Shown piece by piece: positions 8,495 through 16,618 of a stretch of 64,000 nt of DNA. This stretch comes from Paenibacillus azoreducens (GTDB lineage Bacteria > Bacillota > Bacilli > Paenibacillales > Paenibacillaceae), in the NCBI RefSeq assembly GCF_021654775.1, contig NZ_AP025343.1, forward strand, positions 1,517,501 through 1,581,500, given 5' to 3'. Within the stretch, counting starts at the first letter, position 1; every line of letters begins with the position of its first letter. The position numbers and the translations under genes were made by a program. The notes under the pieces were generated by a model, which did no database searches, had not been told where the DNA came from, and worked only from the letters and a program-made list of their open reading frames with translations.

Positions 8495-8736
8495 TGAGGT
8501 TGTACGTAATCGTTGAAACAAACAAAAGTAGTTACGGTGATCAACAAATGGTTACTCGAAACTCTGAAAAAGAAGTTATTCAGTATGCAGGGATACTTTC
8601 ATCACGTAGCGGACTTGAAGACAATATCGAAATTGATCGCATCTTTTCGGTTGATGAGTATGGCAATGTTGACCATCACGAAATTGAGTTCAAAAAGGGC
8701 AAGTTGGTTCTATGCACACTGCCCGCGCAAAAATAA
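8491..8736 (+). CDS. Small hypothetical early protein
   Basis: 81 aa starting MMRLYVIVETNKSSYG, probably a beta-rich fold. It overlaps the DUF2800 stop by 4 nt (ATGA) and precedes the DUF2815 gene by 24 nt, so it belongs to this operon. No family recognised. Confidence 0.65.
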   Translation: MMRLYVIVETNKSSYGDQQMVTRNSEKEVIQYAGILSSRSGLEDNIEIDRIFSVDEYGNVDHHEIEFKKGKLVLCTLPAQK

Positions 8737-8760
8737 AACATTAAAGGAGCACGAACAAAT

Positions 8761-9360
8761 ATGGCAATCGATAATCAAACTACAAAATTGGTGACAGGTA
8801 AGGTCCGTCTTAGTTATGCGAACGTGTGGGAGCCGCAAGAGAACGATAGCGGGGATCTCAAGTACAGTACGTCAATTTTGATCCCGAAGGACGACAAGGA
8901 AACCCTTCGTAAGATCAAGGCGATTGTAGATTTGCTTAAGGAGCAAGCAAAAGCCAAATATAACGGGAAGCTGCCCGCGAAATTTCATACTCCGCTTCGT
9001 GATGGTGATGAAGAGAGACCGGACGATGAAGCGTACGCGAACCACTACTTCTTTAACGCAAGCAGTAAGAACAAGCCTGGGATCGCAAAGCCGATCGGTA
9101 AAGATCCATCAACAGGAAAGACCAAATTTGCTGAAATTACAGACACGACGGAAGTTTACTCCGGATGCTACTCCAAGGTTAGTGTTAACTTCTACCTCTT
9201 TGACACTAAGGGTAATAAGGGGATCGCTGCTGGCCTCAACAACATCGTTAAAGTGCAGGATGGTGACTTCCTTGGCGGCCGCAGCAGCCTGAACGATGAT
9301 TTTGCCGATGAGGATTTCGATACGGACGATTTTGAAGATGACGATGATTTCATGAACTAA
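8761..9360 (+). CDS. DUF2815 protein, probable single-strand DNA-binding protein
   Basis: 199 aa of the DUF2815 type. The beta-rich core has VRLSYANVWEP near residue 17 and YSGCYSKVSVNFYLFD near residue 135. The tail is very acidic (FADEDFDTDDFEDDDDF), as in SSB proteins where it recruits partners. It pairs with the DUF2800 nuclease upstream. Binding of single-stranded DNA is inferred from context and the tail. Confidence 0.85.
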   Translation: MAIDNQTTKLVTGKVRLSYANVWEPQENDSGDLKYSTSILIPKDDKETLRKIKAIVDLLKEQAKAKYNGKLPAKFHTPLRDGDEERPDDEAYANHYFFNASSKNKPGIAKPIGKDPSTGKTKFAEITDTTEVYSGCYSKVSVNFYLFDTKGNKGIAAGLNNIVKVQDGDFLGGRSSLNDDFADEDFDTDDFEDDDDFMN

Positions 9361-9372
9361 TTTTTACAGCTT

Positions 9373-9400
9373 AGGGGTTTCCGCAGGAGGCCCCTTTTTA
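9373..9400 (+). terminator. Probable terminator after the DUF2815 gene
   Basis: AGGGGTTTCC and GGAGGCCCCT form an imperfect stem followed by TTTTTAT. It separates the first early gene block from the MazG-polymerase block, perhaps with readthrough. Confidence 0.6.
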
Positions 9401-9434
9401 TACCACAAAATTTTCAGAATCGGAGGAAGTACAA

Positions 9435-9707
9435 ATGAACCCATGGGTGAGTGTGGCTAAGGAACGTCAACGTCAAGAGGAAAAATGGGGACAGCAAGAT
9501 CATGAACCAATGATGTGGATGGGAATTCTCGGAGAGGAATTTGGGGAGCTGTGCCAGGCAGTGAACGAAACCCACTTTGATAATGGTCCAGAGGCACGGA
9601 AAAAGGGTGGCTATGAGAATATGCGAGAAGAGGCCGTTCAGGTTGCCGCGGTGGCAATATCTTTCATTGAAGCTCTTGACCGGCGATATGGACGGGATGA
9701 CGAATGA
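9435..9707 (+). CDS. MazG-like nucleotide pyrophosphohydrolase
   Basis: 90 aa with the MazG/all-alpha NTP pyrophosphatase signature: EEKWG at the N-terminus, LGEEFGELCQAV (E-x-x-E metal site) and an EEAVQVAAVAISFIEAL helix. It would hydrolyse nucleoside triphosphates such as dNTPs or (p)ppGpp-related substrates. It overlaps the DNA polymerase start by 4 nt, linking it to nucleotide supply during replication. AGAATCGGAGGAAG precedes the ATG. Confidence 0.85.
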   Translation: MNPWVSVAKERQRQEEKWGQQDHEPMMWMGILGEEFGELCQAVNETHFDNGPEARKKGGYENMREEAVQVAAVAISFIEALDRRYGRDDE

Positions 9708-11653
9708 CACTTCTCCAGATTGACCTTGAAACTTATTCATCCATCGATCTTAAAACATGCGGCGTCCATCGTTACGTTGAGGCGCCGGACTTTGAAATTC
9801 TTCTATTCGGCTTTGCCTTTGATGATGACCCGGTCCAAGTGATCGATTTAACCGATTTTCAATCCGTTCCAAAGGACGTCATGGACGCGCTCCGGATGGA
9901 TGTTACCAAGACCGCTTTTAACGCCGCTTTTGAACGGACAGCCATCGCCAAGCATTTCGGCATAACTTGTGATCCGTCGCAATGGATGTGCACAGCCGTA
10001 TGGGCACTCACTTTAGGGCTGCCTGGCAGCCTGGAAGGTGTTGCTAAAGCGCTCAAAATCGATGCCCAGAAGGACGCGCGGGGTAAAGCGCTCATCAAGT
10101 ATTTCTCAGTCCCGTGCAGGCCGAGTAAAGTTAACGGCCAACGTACACGAAACCACCCGTATCATGATCCTGAAAAATGGCAGCAGTATATCGAGTACAA
10201 TCGCCAGGATGTTGTAGTGGAACGAGATGTCCGGCGGCAACTAGAACGCTTCCCAGTTCCAGAGAGTGAATGGAAGCTGTGGGCTCTCGATCAACGAATT
10301 AATGATCGAGGTGTCCGGATAGATAGGGAATTCGTTAATCAGGCTATCACGTGCGCGAAACAGTACTCAGAACGACTGATGATCGAGGCCAAGGAACTGA
10401 CGGGGTTGGAGAATCCAAACAGTGATGCCCAGCTCAAGGGCTGGCTTAAAGAGAACGGTTTAGAAGTAGAAAGTCTCGCCAAAGATTATATGCCCGCTCT
10501 ACTTGACGCTGCACCAAACGAGGAAGCATTTCGAGCCCTGGAACTTCGGCAGGAGATGGGGAAAACGAGTAATAGTAAATATGACGCTATGGCTCGCTGT
10601 ATATGTGATGATGACCGCGTCCGTGGAATCCTTCAATTTTGTGGAGCTAACCGGACTTGGCGTTGGGCTGGCCGAAACGTGCAAATGCATAACTTGCCTA
10701 AAAACGAGATTGATGATTTAGCACGGGCGAGGGAGACGTTACGATCCGGTGACTATGAACTTTTGGAAATTCTTTACGGCGCTCCACCGTTCATTCTCTC
10801 GCAGCTCGTGCGAACCGGGCTTATCCCGTCGCCTGGTCATAGATTCATCGTTGCGGACTTTGCAGCGATCGAGGGCCGGGTTATCTCCTGGCTGGCTGAC
10901 GAAAGTTGGAAGCTTGAGGTTTTCAGGACGCATGGAAAGATCTACGAAGCAACGGCTGCGCAAATGTTTGGTGTTTCTTTCGAGACGATCGTTAAAGGTC
11001 ACGAGAATTATAAGTATCGTCCTTTTGGTAAAGTTGGTGAGCTTGCTTGCGGATTCGGTGGAGGTGTCTCAGCGCTCGAAAAGATGGATAAGAAGAAAGA
11101 GATCCCGAAGGACCAATACGATAGGCTCGTTAAGCAATGGCGTGACGCAAACCCGAAGATTAGGAAGCTTTGGTACTCCGCCGAAGAGGCTGCTTTGGAA
11201 GCAGTTCGTTCGAAAACAACAGTAAAACTGGCTCACGGTGTTCGTTACCGCTATTCATCCGGCGTTCTGTTTGCCGATCTTCCAAGCGGGCATAGTCTGG
11301 CCTACCCAAGTCCAGAAATCAAGCAAGATTCTAAATTCAATAAAGATGGTTTAACCTTTAGGGCTCCGGATAAGAGTGGCAAAATGATTGCACAACGCAC
11401 TTGGGGCGGAACTCTCGTCGAAAATTTGGTGCAAGCGATCGCGAGAGACTGTCTGGCTGAGAGCTTGATGCGGCTCGATGCTCACGGATATGAGATTGTC
11501 CTGCATGTACATGACGAGGCTATCGCCGACGCACCAATCGGCTGGGGATCAGTAGAGGAAATGACGGAGATCATGAGCCAACCTATCGACTGGGCGCCAG
11601 GGCTGCCGCTACAAGCTGCAGGATTTGAATGTGACTTCTATCAGAAGGATTAA
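9704..11653 (+). CDS. Phage DNA polymerase, family A with 3'-5' exonuclease
   Basis: 649 aa. An exonuclease domain opens the protein (IDLETYSS at residues 6-13, the DxE motif). The polymerase domain follows, with motif A ADFAAIEGR at about 384-392 and motif C LHVHDEA at about 600-606. The fingers region (motif B) lies near 430-480. It replicates phage DNA with the downstream VapE primase-helicase. It starts inside the MazG-like gene's end (ATGA overlap). The length is typical of siphovirus family A polymerases. Confidence 0.95.
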   Translation: MTLLQIDLETYSSIDLKTCGVHRYVEAPDFEILLFGFAFDDDPVQVIDLTDFQSVPKDVMDALRMDVTKTAFNAAFERTAIAKHFGITCDPSQWMCTAVWALTLGLPGSLEGVAKALKIDAQKDARGKALIKYFSVPCRPSKVNGQRTRNHPYHDPEKWQQYIEYNRQDVVVERDVRRQLERFPVPESEWKLWALDQRINDRGVRIDREFVNQAITCAKQYSERLMIEAKELTGLENPNSDAQLKGWLKENGLEVESLAKDYMPALLDAAPNEEAFRALELRQEMGKTSNSKYDAMARCICDDDRVRGILQFCGANRTWRWAGRNVQMHNLPKNEIDDLARARETLRSGDYELLEILYGAPPFILSQLVRTGLIPSPGHRFIVADFAAIEGRVISWLADESWKLEVFRTHGKIYEATAAQMFGVSFETIVKGHENYKYRPFGKVGELACGFGGGVSALEKMDKKKEIPKDQYDRLVKQWRDANPKIRKLWYSAEEAALEAVRSKTTVKLAHGVRYRYSSGVLFADLPSGHSLAYPSPEIKQDSKFNKDGLTFRAPDKSGKMIAQRTWGGTLVENLVQAIARDCLAESLMRLDAHGYEIVLHVHDEAIADAPIGWGSVEEMTEIMSQPIDWAPGLPLQAAGFECDFYQKD

Positions 11654-11671
11654 CAGGAGGTGACAGGTGAC

Positions 11672-12679
11672 ATGGCTCCGCGTGTAAGTGATAAACCCAC
11701 AACGCCGGTACCCAGGCGGGAGAATGAACTGAAAGCTTTTGGTCATGGAGAAGTAGTCACCTATCAGTTATCAGACGAGGAACTGGCAAAGTATCGGGCT
11801 TTGCCGGTTCCGGATAAAAAGGAAAAAATGCCCGTTGGTGTCCGGATTGTTCACACAGAAACTCAACTGCAGCGGCGCAGGGATCAAATGAAGGAGGAGA
11901 ACGGCATGCCATTACCTAAAGAAGGGCCCACTTGTGGCTTAACCAAGGAGATCCTGATCGAGCAAGTAGCAAAGGGAGAAACGTTCTCCAGCATTGAGAA
12001 AGCTTGGGGGATGAAGTATAACGCCATTCACTATTGGATTAAGAAGTGGGGCCTTAAAGGTATCACTCCAGAAATAGCACAGGACTTGTTGAGCGAATCG
12101 ACACAGCCAGGTAATTCGAAGACTGAGCAACCTCTATTACGAGAAAGTGACGTACCGAGTGGCATTGAACTGCAGGCAGAAGTCGATAAACTCCGTTTAG
12201 CAAATAAGACAATTCAATCAGAATGCGACCGGCTGCTCCGCGAACGTGACGAATATCGAATGGCAGTTGATGAATTATCCGAACAGGTGGCTGGTCATGA
12301 CGAGCTCCTTGGCTTACTGAACAAGACGAAAAGCCGCTTGAGTGAGTTGGAAAAGGAGCATGCCGATCTGGTGATCAGAAATGAACAACTCAGTGCAGCT
12401 GCAGAAACAATTAAAAAGGATCCAAACAGTACCTATGAAACCCTTGTCGAGCTTGGCGTGCTGCAGAAGCCATCTGATCCAGTCAATCATCCCGGACATT
12501 ATACGCGAGGCGGGATCGAGTGCATCGATGCAATTGAGGCAGCGACAACGGGGCTATCTGGGCCAGAGGCGTACAATACCGGAGCCGCAATCAAATACCT
12601 CTGGCGCTGGAAGTGGAAGAACGGCAGAGAGGATCTACAGAAAGCTGCATGGTACATTAAGCGCTTGATCAGAGAATGA
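11672..12679 (+). CDS. DUF3310-containing phage protein with HTH and coiled coil
   Basis: 335 aa in three parts. An N-terminal third contains a helix-turn-helix-like segment near residue 100 (FSSIEKAWGMKYNAIHYWIK). A charged coiled coil spans about 165-250. A C-terminal DUF3310 domain shows NHPGHYTRGGIECIDAI, then AIKYLWRWKWKNGREDL. DUF3310 occurs alone in many phages; function unknown. I chose the ATG at 11672 because AGGAGGTGA lies 8 nt upstream; an earlier GTG falls inside that site. Confidence 0.82.
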   Translation: MAPRVSDKPTTPVPRRENELKAFGHGEVVTYQLSDEELAKYRALPVPDKKEKMPVGVRIVHTETQLQRRRDQMKEENGMPLPKEGPTCGLTKEILIEQVAKGETFSSIEKAWGMKYNAIHYWIKKWGLKGITPEIAQDLLSESTQPGNSKTEQPLLRESDVPSGIELQAEVDKLRLANKTIQSECDRLLRERDEYRMAVDELSEQVAGHDELLGLLNKTKSRLSELEKEHADLVIRNEQLSAAAETIKKDPNSTYETLVELGVLQKPSDPVNHPGHYTRGGIECIDAIEAATTGLSGPEAYNTGAAIKYLWRWKWKNGREDLQKAAWYIKRLIRE

Positions 12680-12693
12680 ACTGTATTAAACCG

Positions 12694-12720
12694 AAAAAAG
12701 TGGCTGGTTAATCCAGCCAC
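12694..12720 (-). terminator. Terminator of the antisense cargo gene
   Basis: GTGGCTGG and CCAGCCAC form a perfect stem with a TTAAT loop. On the minus strand it is followed by TTTTTTCGG, so it terminates the minus-strand gene. The U-tract on the plus strand is weak. Confidence 0.8.
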
Positions 12721-12742
12721 ATCTCTTGTTAAATTTGGCGTT

Positions 12743-13603
12743 CTACTTCTTTTTATTCTTTTGAGCTCTTTTATACTTTTGATATTGAATGTAAGAATCA
12801 AGGTTGGCTTTAAGAATTGATCTTGGTTTAGGGGTAACACTAAAAGTTCTACTATGGTCGATCAAAGAATTGAGTATTTCATCATACTCATTCGGTTTAA
12901 GATCTAAAAGGTCGAAGCCAAAATTAGAAACTATCGAATCAATAGCAACATAATATTCATCTCGAAGATCAACATCATTGGTAACAGCAATTTCTTCGTG
13001 AGTTAGTCGGTTGATTTTGTTATTGATTCTCGTGACCTGATTCTGTAAGTCAGCTACCATTTCTATCAGTAGTTTGTCTGATGTTACCGAGGTTTCATTG
13101 AGTTCAGCAACTTTAAATTGGCCAAAATTCTTTAAAAATACAGAGGAGTCAGGTTCTTTTTGAGCTTTCTCATATGTAGCCAAAACTCTTCTTGCAAGCT
13201 GAGCTTTGAATTCGACCATTTTACTAAAACGTAAATCTCTTGGATAAGAAAGATGCTCTATGACTTGTGTATCAAAAGAATACGATGTTCGGTCATCTTT
13301 TATTATCACTGTCGGTCTATCAAAAGCTAATCTCATTCCCAATTCAAACATAACATTTGCGTTTTTGCAGCTAACGTCGCAAATGATGACGTCCGAACTA
13401 TAAATATTATGAATTATCCTTTTTTGAATTACTCCAATGTCATCTGCATCACTTACAAGTGTTACTGAGACGTCGTATTGCTCAATATCGGTTACAGCTT
13501 CAACTAATATTGTTTTAACTTCTGACCAGTGGTCTGCGGAACAATCCTCGATTGGAGAAATAGGCATTACAAGACCAACTTTTAGTTCTTTTTTATCTGT
13601 CAT
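12743..13603 (-). CDS. Antisense cargo protein, NDT/TIR-like nucleotide-processing fold
   Basis: 286 aa encoded against the replication genes. Residues about 8-115 show a Rossmann-like domain with VGLVMPISPIEDCSADHW, then SDVIICDVSCKNANVMFELG. The D-x-S-x-x-N-x-N-V-x-x-E-L-G pattern is shared by nucleoside 2-deoxyribosyltransferase-like and TIR-like NAD- or nucleotide-processing domains. The C-terminal half is helical with a probable coiled coil (about 180-205) and a Lys-rich tail. I chose the ATG at 13603, preceded by GGAGGC; a longer frame runs into the divergent promoter. It has its own extended -10 promoter and terminator and is AT-richer than its neighbours. It is a candidate anti-phage or superinfection gene; the function is inferred. 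Confidence 0.78.
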   Translation of the reverse strand: MTDKKELKVGLVMPISPIEDCSADHWSEVKTILVEAVTDIEQYDVSVTLVSDADDIGVIQKRIIHNIYSSDVIICDVSCKNANVMFELGMRLAFDRPTVIIKDDRTSYSFDTQVIEHLSYPRDLRFSKMVEFKAQLARRVLATYEKAQKEPDSSVFLKNFGQFKVAELNETSVTSDKLLIEMVADLQNQVTRINNKINRLTHEEIAVTNDVDLRDEYYVAIDSIVSNFGFDLLDLKPNEYDEILNSLIDHSRTFSVTPKPRSILKANLDSYIQYQKYKRAQKNKKK

Positions 13604-13634
13604 AATGTGCCTCCAGGATAATTTATATAGGAAT

Positions 13635-13643
13635 ATTATACCA
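13635..13643 (-). promoter_or_regulatory. Extended -10 promoter of the antisense cargo gene
   Basis: On the minus strand the sequence reads TGGTATAAT, a TGn extended -10 element about 35 bp before the start at 13603. No good -35 is seen, which extended -10 promoters tolerate. Confidence 0.6.
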
Positions 13644-13701
13644 ACCTTGTTACTTATACGTATACTAAAAGATTCATATGAAAGCTTTGGAGGTTTTGTC
13701 G

Positions 13702-16068
13702 ATGGTTGACGACCAAGGAGGATACTTGCTTGATATTTCATGTGGCAAGCACCGGGCCGATACGAACTGGAAAACTGAATATCTAACCTGGGATGAGTTC
13801 GTGGACCGGCTGCGGAAGGTCCGGCGGACAGCGGAGACAATGGCACAATACGACGCCATGAACAACGTCGCCCGTGGCAAGGTGAAAGACGGTCCGGCTT
13901 TCGTCGGCGGGCTTGTTCGCACGGGGCGGCGAAAGAAGGAGAATGTCGACAGCCGGAGCCTGGTCACACTTGATATCGATCGCGGAGATGACGATTTCCT
14001 ATTTTCCGCTGAGCTGGTGCTGGGAGGGACGGCATATGCCGTCTACTCCACACACAGCCACCGGCCACAGAAGCCAAAATACCGCCTAATTATACCAGCT
14101 GATCGGAACATGAGCCCTGACGAGTATGCAGCGGTCAGCCGCAAACTGGCGGAGCAGATCGGCATGAACAACTTCGATAAGACGACTTTTGACGTTCACA
14201 GGCTGATGTATCTTCCCAGTTGCAGTAAGGATGCGGAGCCGGTACTGGAAGTTTATGAAGGGGCGCCGCTGAACGTTGACCGCGTGCTGGATGAATATGA
14301 GGACTGGACAGATGTGATGTCCTGGCCCCGACATCCAGAAGCAAAATCGCCTGCGCAGCTTGCAGCGAAGCGCGCACAGGATCCGCGGGAGAAGTTTGGC
14401 ACGATTGGTCTGTTTTGCCGGGCATTCACGATCGAGGAAGGAATCGAAAGGTTCTTGTCCGATGTTTATGCTCCCGGTTCGATGCCGAACCGCTACACAT
14501 ACACCCGTGGAAGCAGCGGGAACGGGCTGGAGGTTTACCCCGATCAGGATCTTGCTTATTCGCACCAGGATAGCGATCCGGTAGCGGATGGCCGCACTTA
14601 TAACTTATTTGATCTTGTCCGGGTTCATAAATTCGGCCATCTGGACGAACGAGTCAAGGAGCACACGCCGGATGCCAAGAAGCCGAGTCATATGGCCATG
14701 GAGCAGTGGGCCGCCCAGCTGCCAGAAGTAAAAAAACTCTCCTTTGCTGAACGGCAGGCAGACTTCGCGGAGATGGCCGACGACTTTGACGTTGATGACG
14801 AGGAACCAGAGAAAGAAGACTGGAAAACCAATCTTGAGCTGCACCATAAAACGGGTATGCCGCTGCCGACGGCGGGTAATGTCGAGCTTTTTCTGACTAA
14901 TGGAGTATGGCGGGACGTACTGGCCTATGACGCATTCGGTAATACGGAGGTTATCCGGAAGGCTTTACCTTGGCGGGATCCGGAACGCCCAGGACGGTCA
15001 TACGAACCTTGGCTTGGGGCTGATGACAAACGGCTGCAGCATTGGTTCGCCAAAGTACACGGAATCAGTTCGGCCAAGACGATTCAAAATGCTTTTACGG
15101 AGGTTGTTCACCGAAACACGTTCCATCCTATTAAAGCCTATGTTGAGAGCGCAGCATGGGACGGTGTGCCGCGTGCAGAACGGACATTTATAGATTACCT
15201 GGGAGCGGCGGATACGCATTACACTCGGCAGGTGACTCGGAAGATGCTGCTGGCAGCTGTCACGCGGCTTTATCGTCCTGGCTGCAAATTTGACCAGATG
15301 TTGGTCTTGGTTGGCCCGCAGGGTGCCGGGAAGAGCTCACTTCTGGCGAAGCTTGGCCGGGAATGGTTCAGTGACAGCTTACGGACGTTTGAGAACAAAG
15401 AAGCCGGTGAGCATTTGCAGAGCGGCTGGATCTTCGAGATCGGCGAGCTGTCGGCCATGAAAAAGACGGAGGTTGAAGAGGTTAAGGCGTTCTTGTCCAA
15501 GACTGAGGACCGCTACCGGGTAGCGTACGATCGGCAGGTATCGGAGTTCCCGCGGAAGTGCGTCTTTTTCGGGACGACAAATACCCGTGATTTCTTACGG
15601 GACGCGACCGGGAACCGTCGTTTTTGGCCAATTGAGGTTTTCCCTGATCGTGCTGAGAGAAGCCATTGGGACGATCTGAACGATGAAGAGGTTAGCCAAA
15701 TCTGGGCTGAGGTTTTGAGCTGGTTTAAGGCGGGGGAAACCTTGGAGCTGGACAGCGAGGCCCGCATGGAGGCAGAGCGGCAGCAGGCTTCACATATGGA
15801 GACGGATCCGAGAGAAGGGCTTATTCAGGAATGGTTGGATACGCCGCTAGAAGATGAAATGGGACGGCCTACGGATGATTTACGTAACCGGGTGTGTGCG
15901 GCCCAAATTTGGACGGAATGTCTTGGCAAGAAACGCGGTGATCTCCGTACCTGGGAGTCAAAAGAAATCACGGATATCATGAGACGCATACCTGGTTGGG
16001 GTGAAAGAAAGGGCAAAGCAAAGGTACCCGGATACGGTGTTCAACGTGTTTTTGAACGGTTGCCGTAG
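13702..16068 (+). CDS. VapE-family primase-helicase
   Basis: 788 aa combining a primase-like N-terminus (TLDIDRGDDDF near residue 90) with a virulence-associated protein E superfamily-3 ATPase. Walker A is GPQGAGKSS at about 538-546, followed by IFEIGELSAM (Walker B-like) and FFGTTNTRDFLRD (sensor/arginine region). It would prime and unwind DNA at the phage origin. The ATG at 13702 follows TGGAGG at good spacing; an earlier ATG at 13678 overlaps that site and reads through it. The reading frame ends inside the first copy of the GGTTGCCG cluster. Confidence 0.93.
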   Translation: MVDDQGGYLLDISCGKHRADTNWKTEYLTWDEFVDRLRKVRRTAETMAQYDAMNNVARGKVKDGPAFVGGLVRTGRRKKENVDSRSLVTLDIDRGDDDFLFSAELVLGGTAYAVYSTHSHRPQKPKYRLIIPADRNMSPDEYAAVSRKLAEQIGMNNFDKTTFDVHRLMYLPSCSKDAEPVLEVYEGAPLNVDRVLDEYEDWTDVMSWPRHPEAKSPAQLAAKRAQDPREKFGTIGLFCRAFTIEEGIERFLSDVYAPGSMPNRYTYTRGSSGNGLEVYPDQDLAYSHQDSDPVADGRTYNLFDLVRVHKFGHLDERVKEHTPDAKKPSHMAMEQWAAQLPEVKKLSFAERQADFAEMADDFDVDDEEPEKEDWKTNLELHHKTGMPLPTAGNVELFLTNGVWRDVLAYDAFGNTEVIRKALPWRDPERPGRSYEPWLGADDKRLQHWFAKVHGISSAKTIQNAFTEVVHRNTFHPIKAYVESAAWDGVPRAERTFIDYLGAADTHYTRQVTRKMLLAAVTRLYRPGCKFDQMLVLVGPQGAGKSSLLAKLGREWFSDSLRTFENKEAGEHLQSGWIFEIGELSAMKKTEVEEVKAFLSKTEDRYRVAYDRQVSEFPRKCVFFGTTNTRDFLRDATGNRRFWPIEVFPDRAERSHWDDLNDEEVSQIWAEVLSWFKAGETLELDSEARMEAERQQASHMETDPREGLIQEWLDTPLEDEMGRPTDDLRNRVCAAQIWTECLGKKRGDLRTWESKEITDIMRRIPGWGERKGKAKVPGYGVQRVFERLP

Positions 16069-16317
16069 AAGGTTGCCGAAGGGTTGCCGTGGTTGCCGTA
16101 AACGGTTGCCGACGTTGCCGAAGATTGCCGAGAAATCGCATCAACGGCAACCGCCGGAACCCTAATAGCATCAAGGCTTCACAGATTTAAGTTGCCATGG
16201 TTGCCGTAAATTCTACTATTTTAATAAAAATATAAATTAACCCGTATAGCACATAGGCATATATAACTTAAACGCGTAAAAACGCAGTACGCGCGTATAG
16301 ACGGCAATTCGGCAACC
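16058..16317. repeat. GGTTGCCG repeat cluster, candidate phage replication origin
   Basis: Exact GGTTGCCG lies at 16058, 16071, 16082, 16091, 16104 and 16199, with one-base variants at 16113 and 16123. The inverted form CGGCAACC lies at 16145 and 16310. The last half (16205-16300) is markedly AT-rich. Clustered iteron-like repeats beside an AT-rich stretch, straight after the helicase gene, fit a replication origin. It is otherwise a non-coding gap of 268 bp. Confidence 0.6.
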
Positions 16318-16336
16318 TTAGAAAGGAGTTATCGAG

Positions 16337-16618
16337 ATGAGAGAATCAGCACTGGAGCGTCGCTTGGTTCGGGAAGTAAAAGATATTGGCGGAGAGGCAC
16401 CCAAATGGGTGAGCCCAGGAAACCGGGGAGTACCAGACCGGATTGTACTCTTACCGAATGGCCAAACGATATACGTCGAGATGAAAGCTCCCGGGAAGCA
16501 TCTGTCCCCTTTGCAGGAGCGCTGGAAACGGAAGCTACTGAAAATGGGGCATCAACATTACAAAATTGATTCGAACGAGGACATTGACCGGTTCATTCAG
16601 GAGGTGATGCCGAAATGA
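16337..16618 (+). CDS. VRR-NUC domain nuclease
   Basis: 93 aa, the whole protein being a VRR-NUC (PD-(D/E)XK) domain. It has E7/R8 at the N-terminus, the core GVPDRIVLLPNGQTIYVEMK (D..., ExK) at about 32-51, and LSPLQERWKRKLLKMGH. It is predicted to cut branched or structured DNA during phage replication or packaging. AAGGAG precedes the ATG. It overlaps the helicase start by 4 nt, a very common phage gene pair. Confidence 0.92.
   Translation: MRESALERRLVREVKDIGGEAPKWVSPGNRGVPDRIVLLPNGQTIYVEMKAPGKHLSPLQERWKRKLLKMGHQHYKIDSNEDIDRFIQEVMPK

Noticed and set aside
12743..13846. A 367-aa version of the antisense cargo protein
   Set aside because: The first 81 residues would be read from the VapE gene's start region and its promoter; the ATG at 13603 has a GGAGG site.
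16058..16130. CRISPR-like array at the GGTTGCCG cluster
   Set aside because: Units are 8 bp with irregular 1-5 bp gaps and no spacers; no cas genes are present. No CRISPR was seen anywhere in the window.
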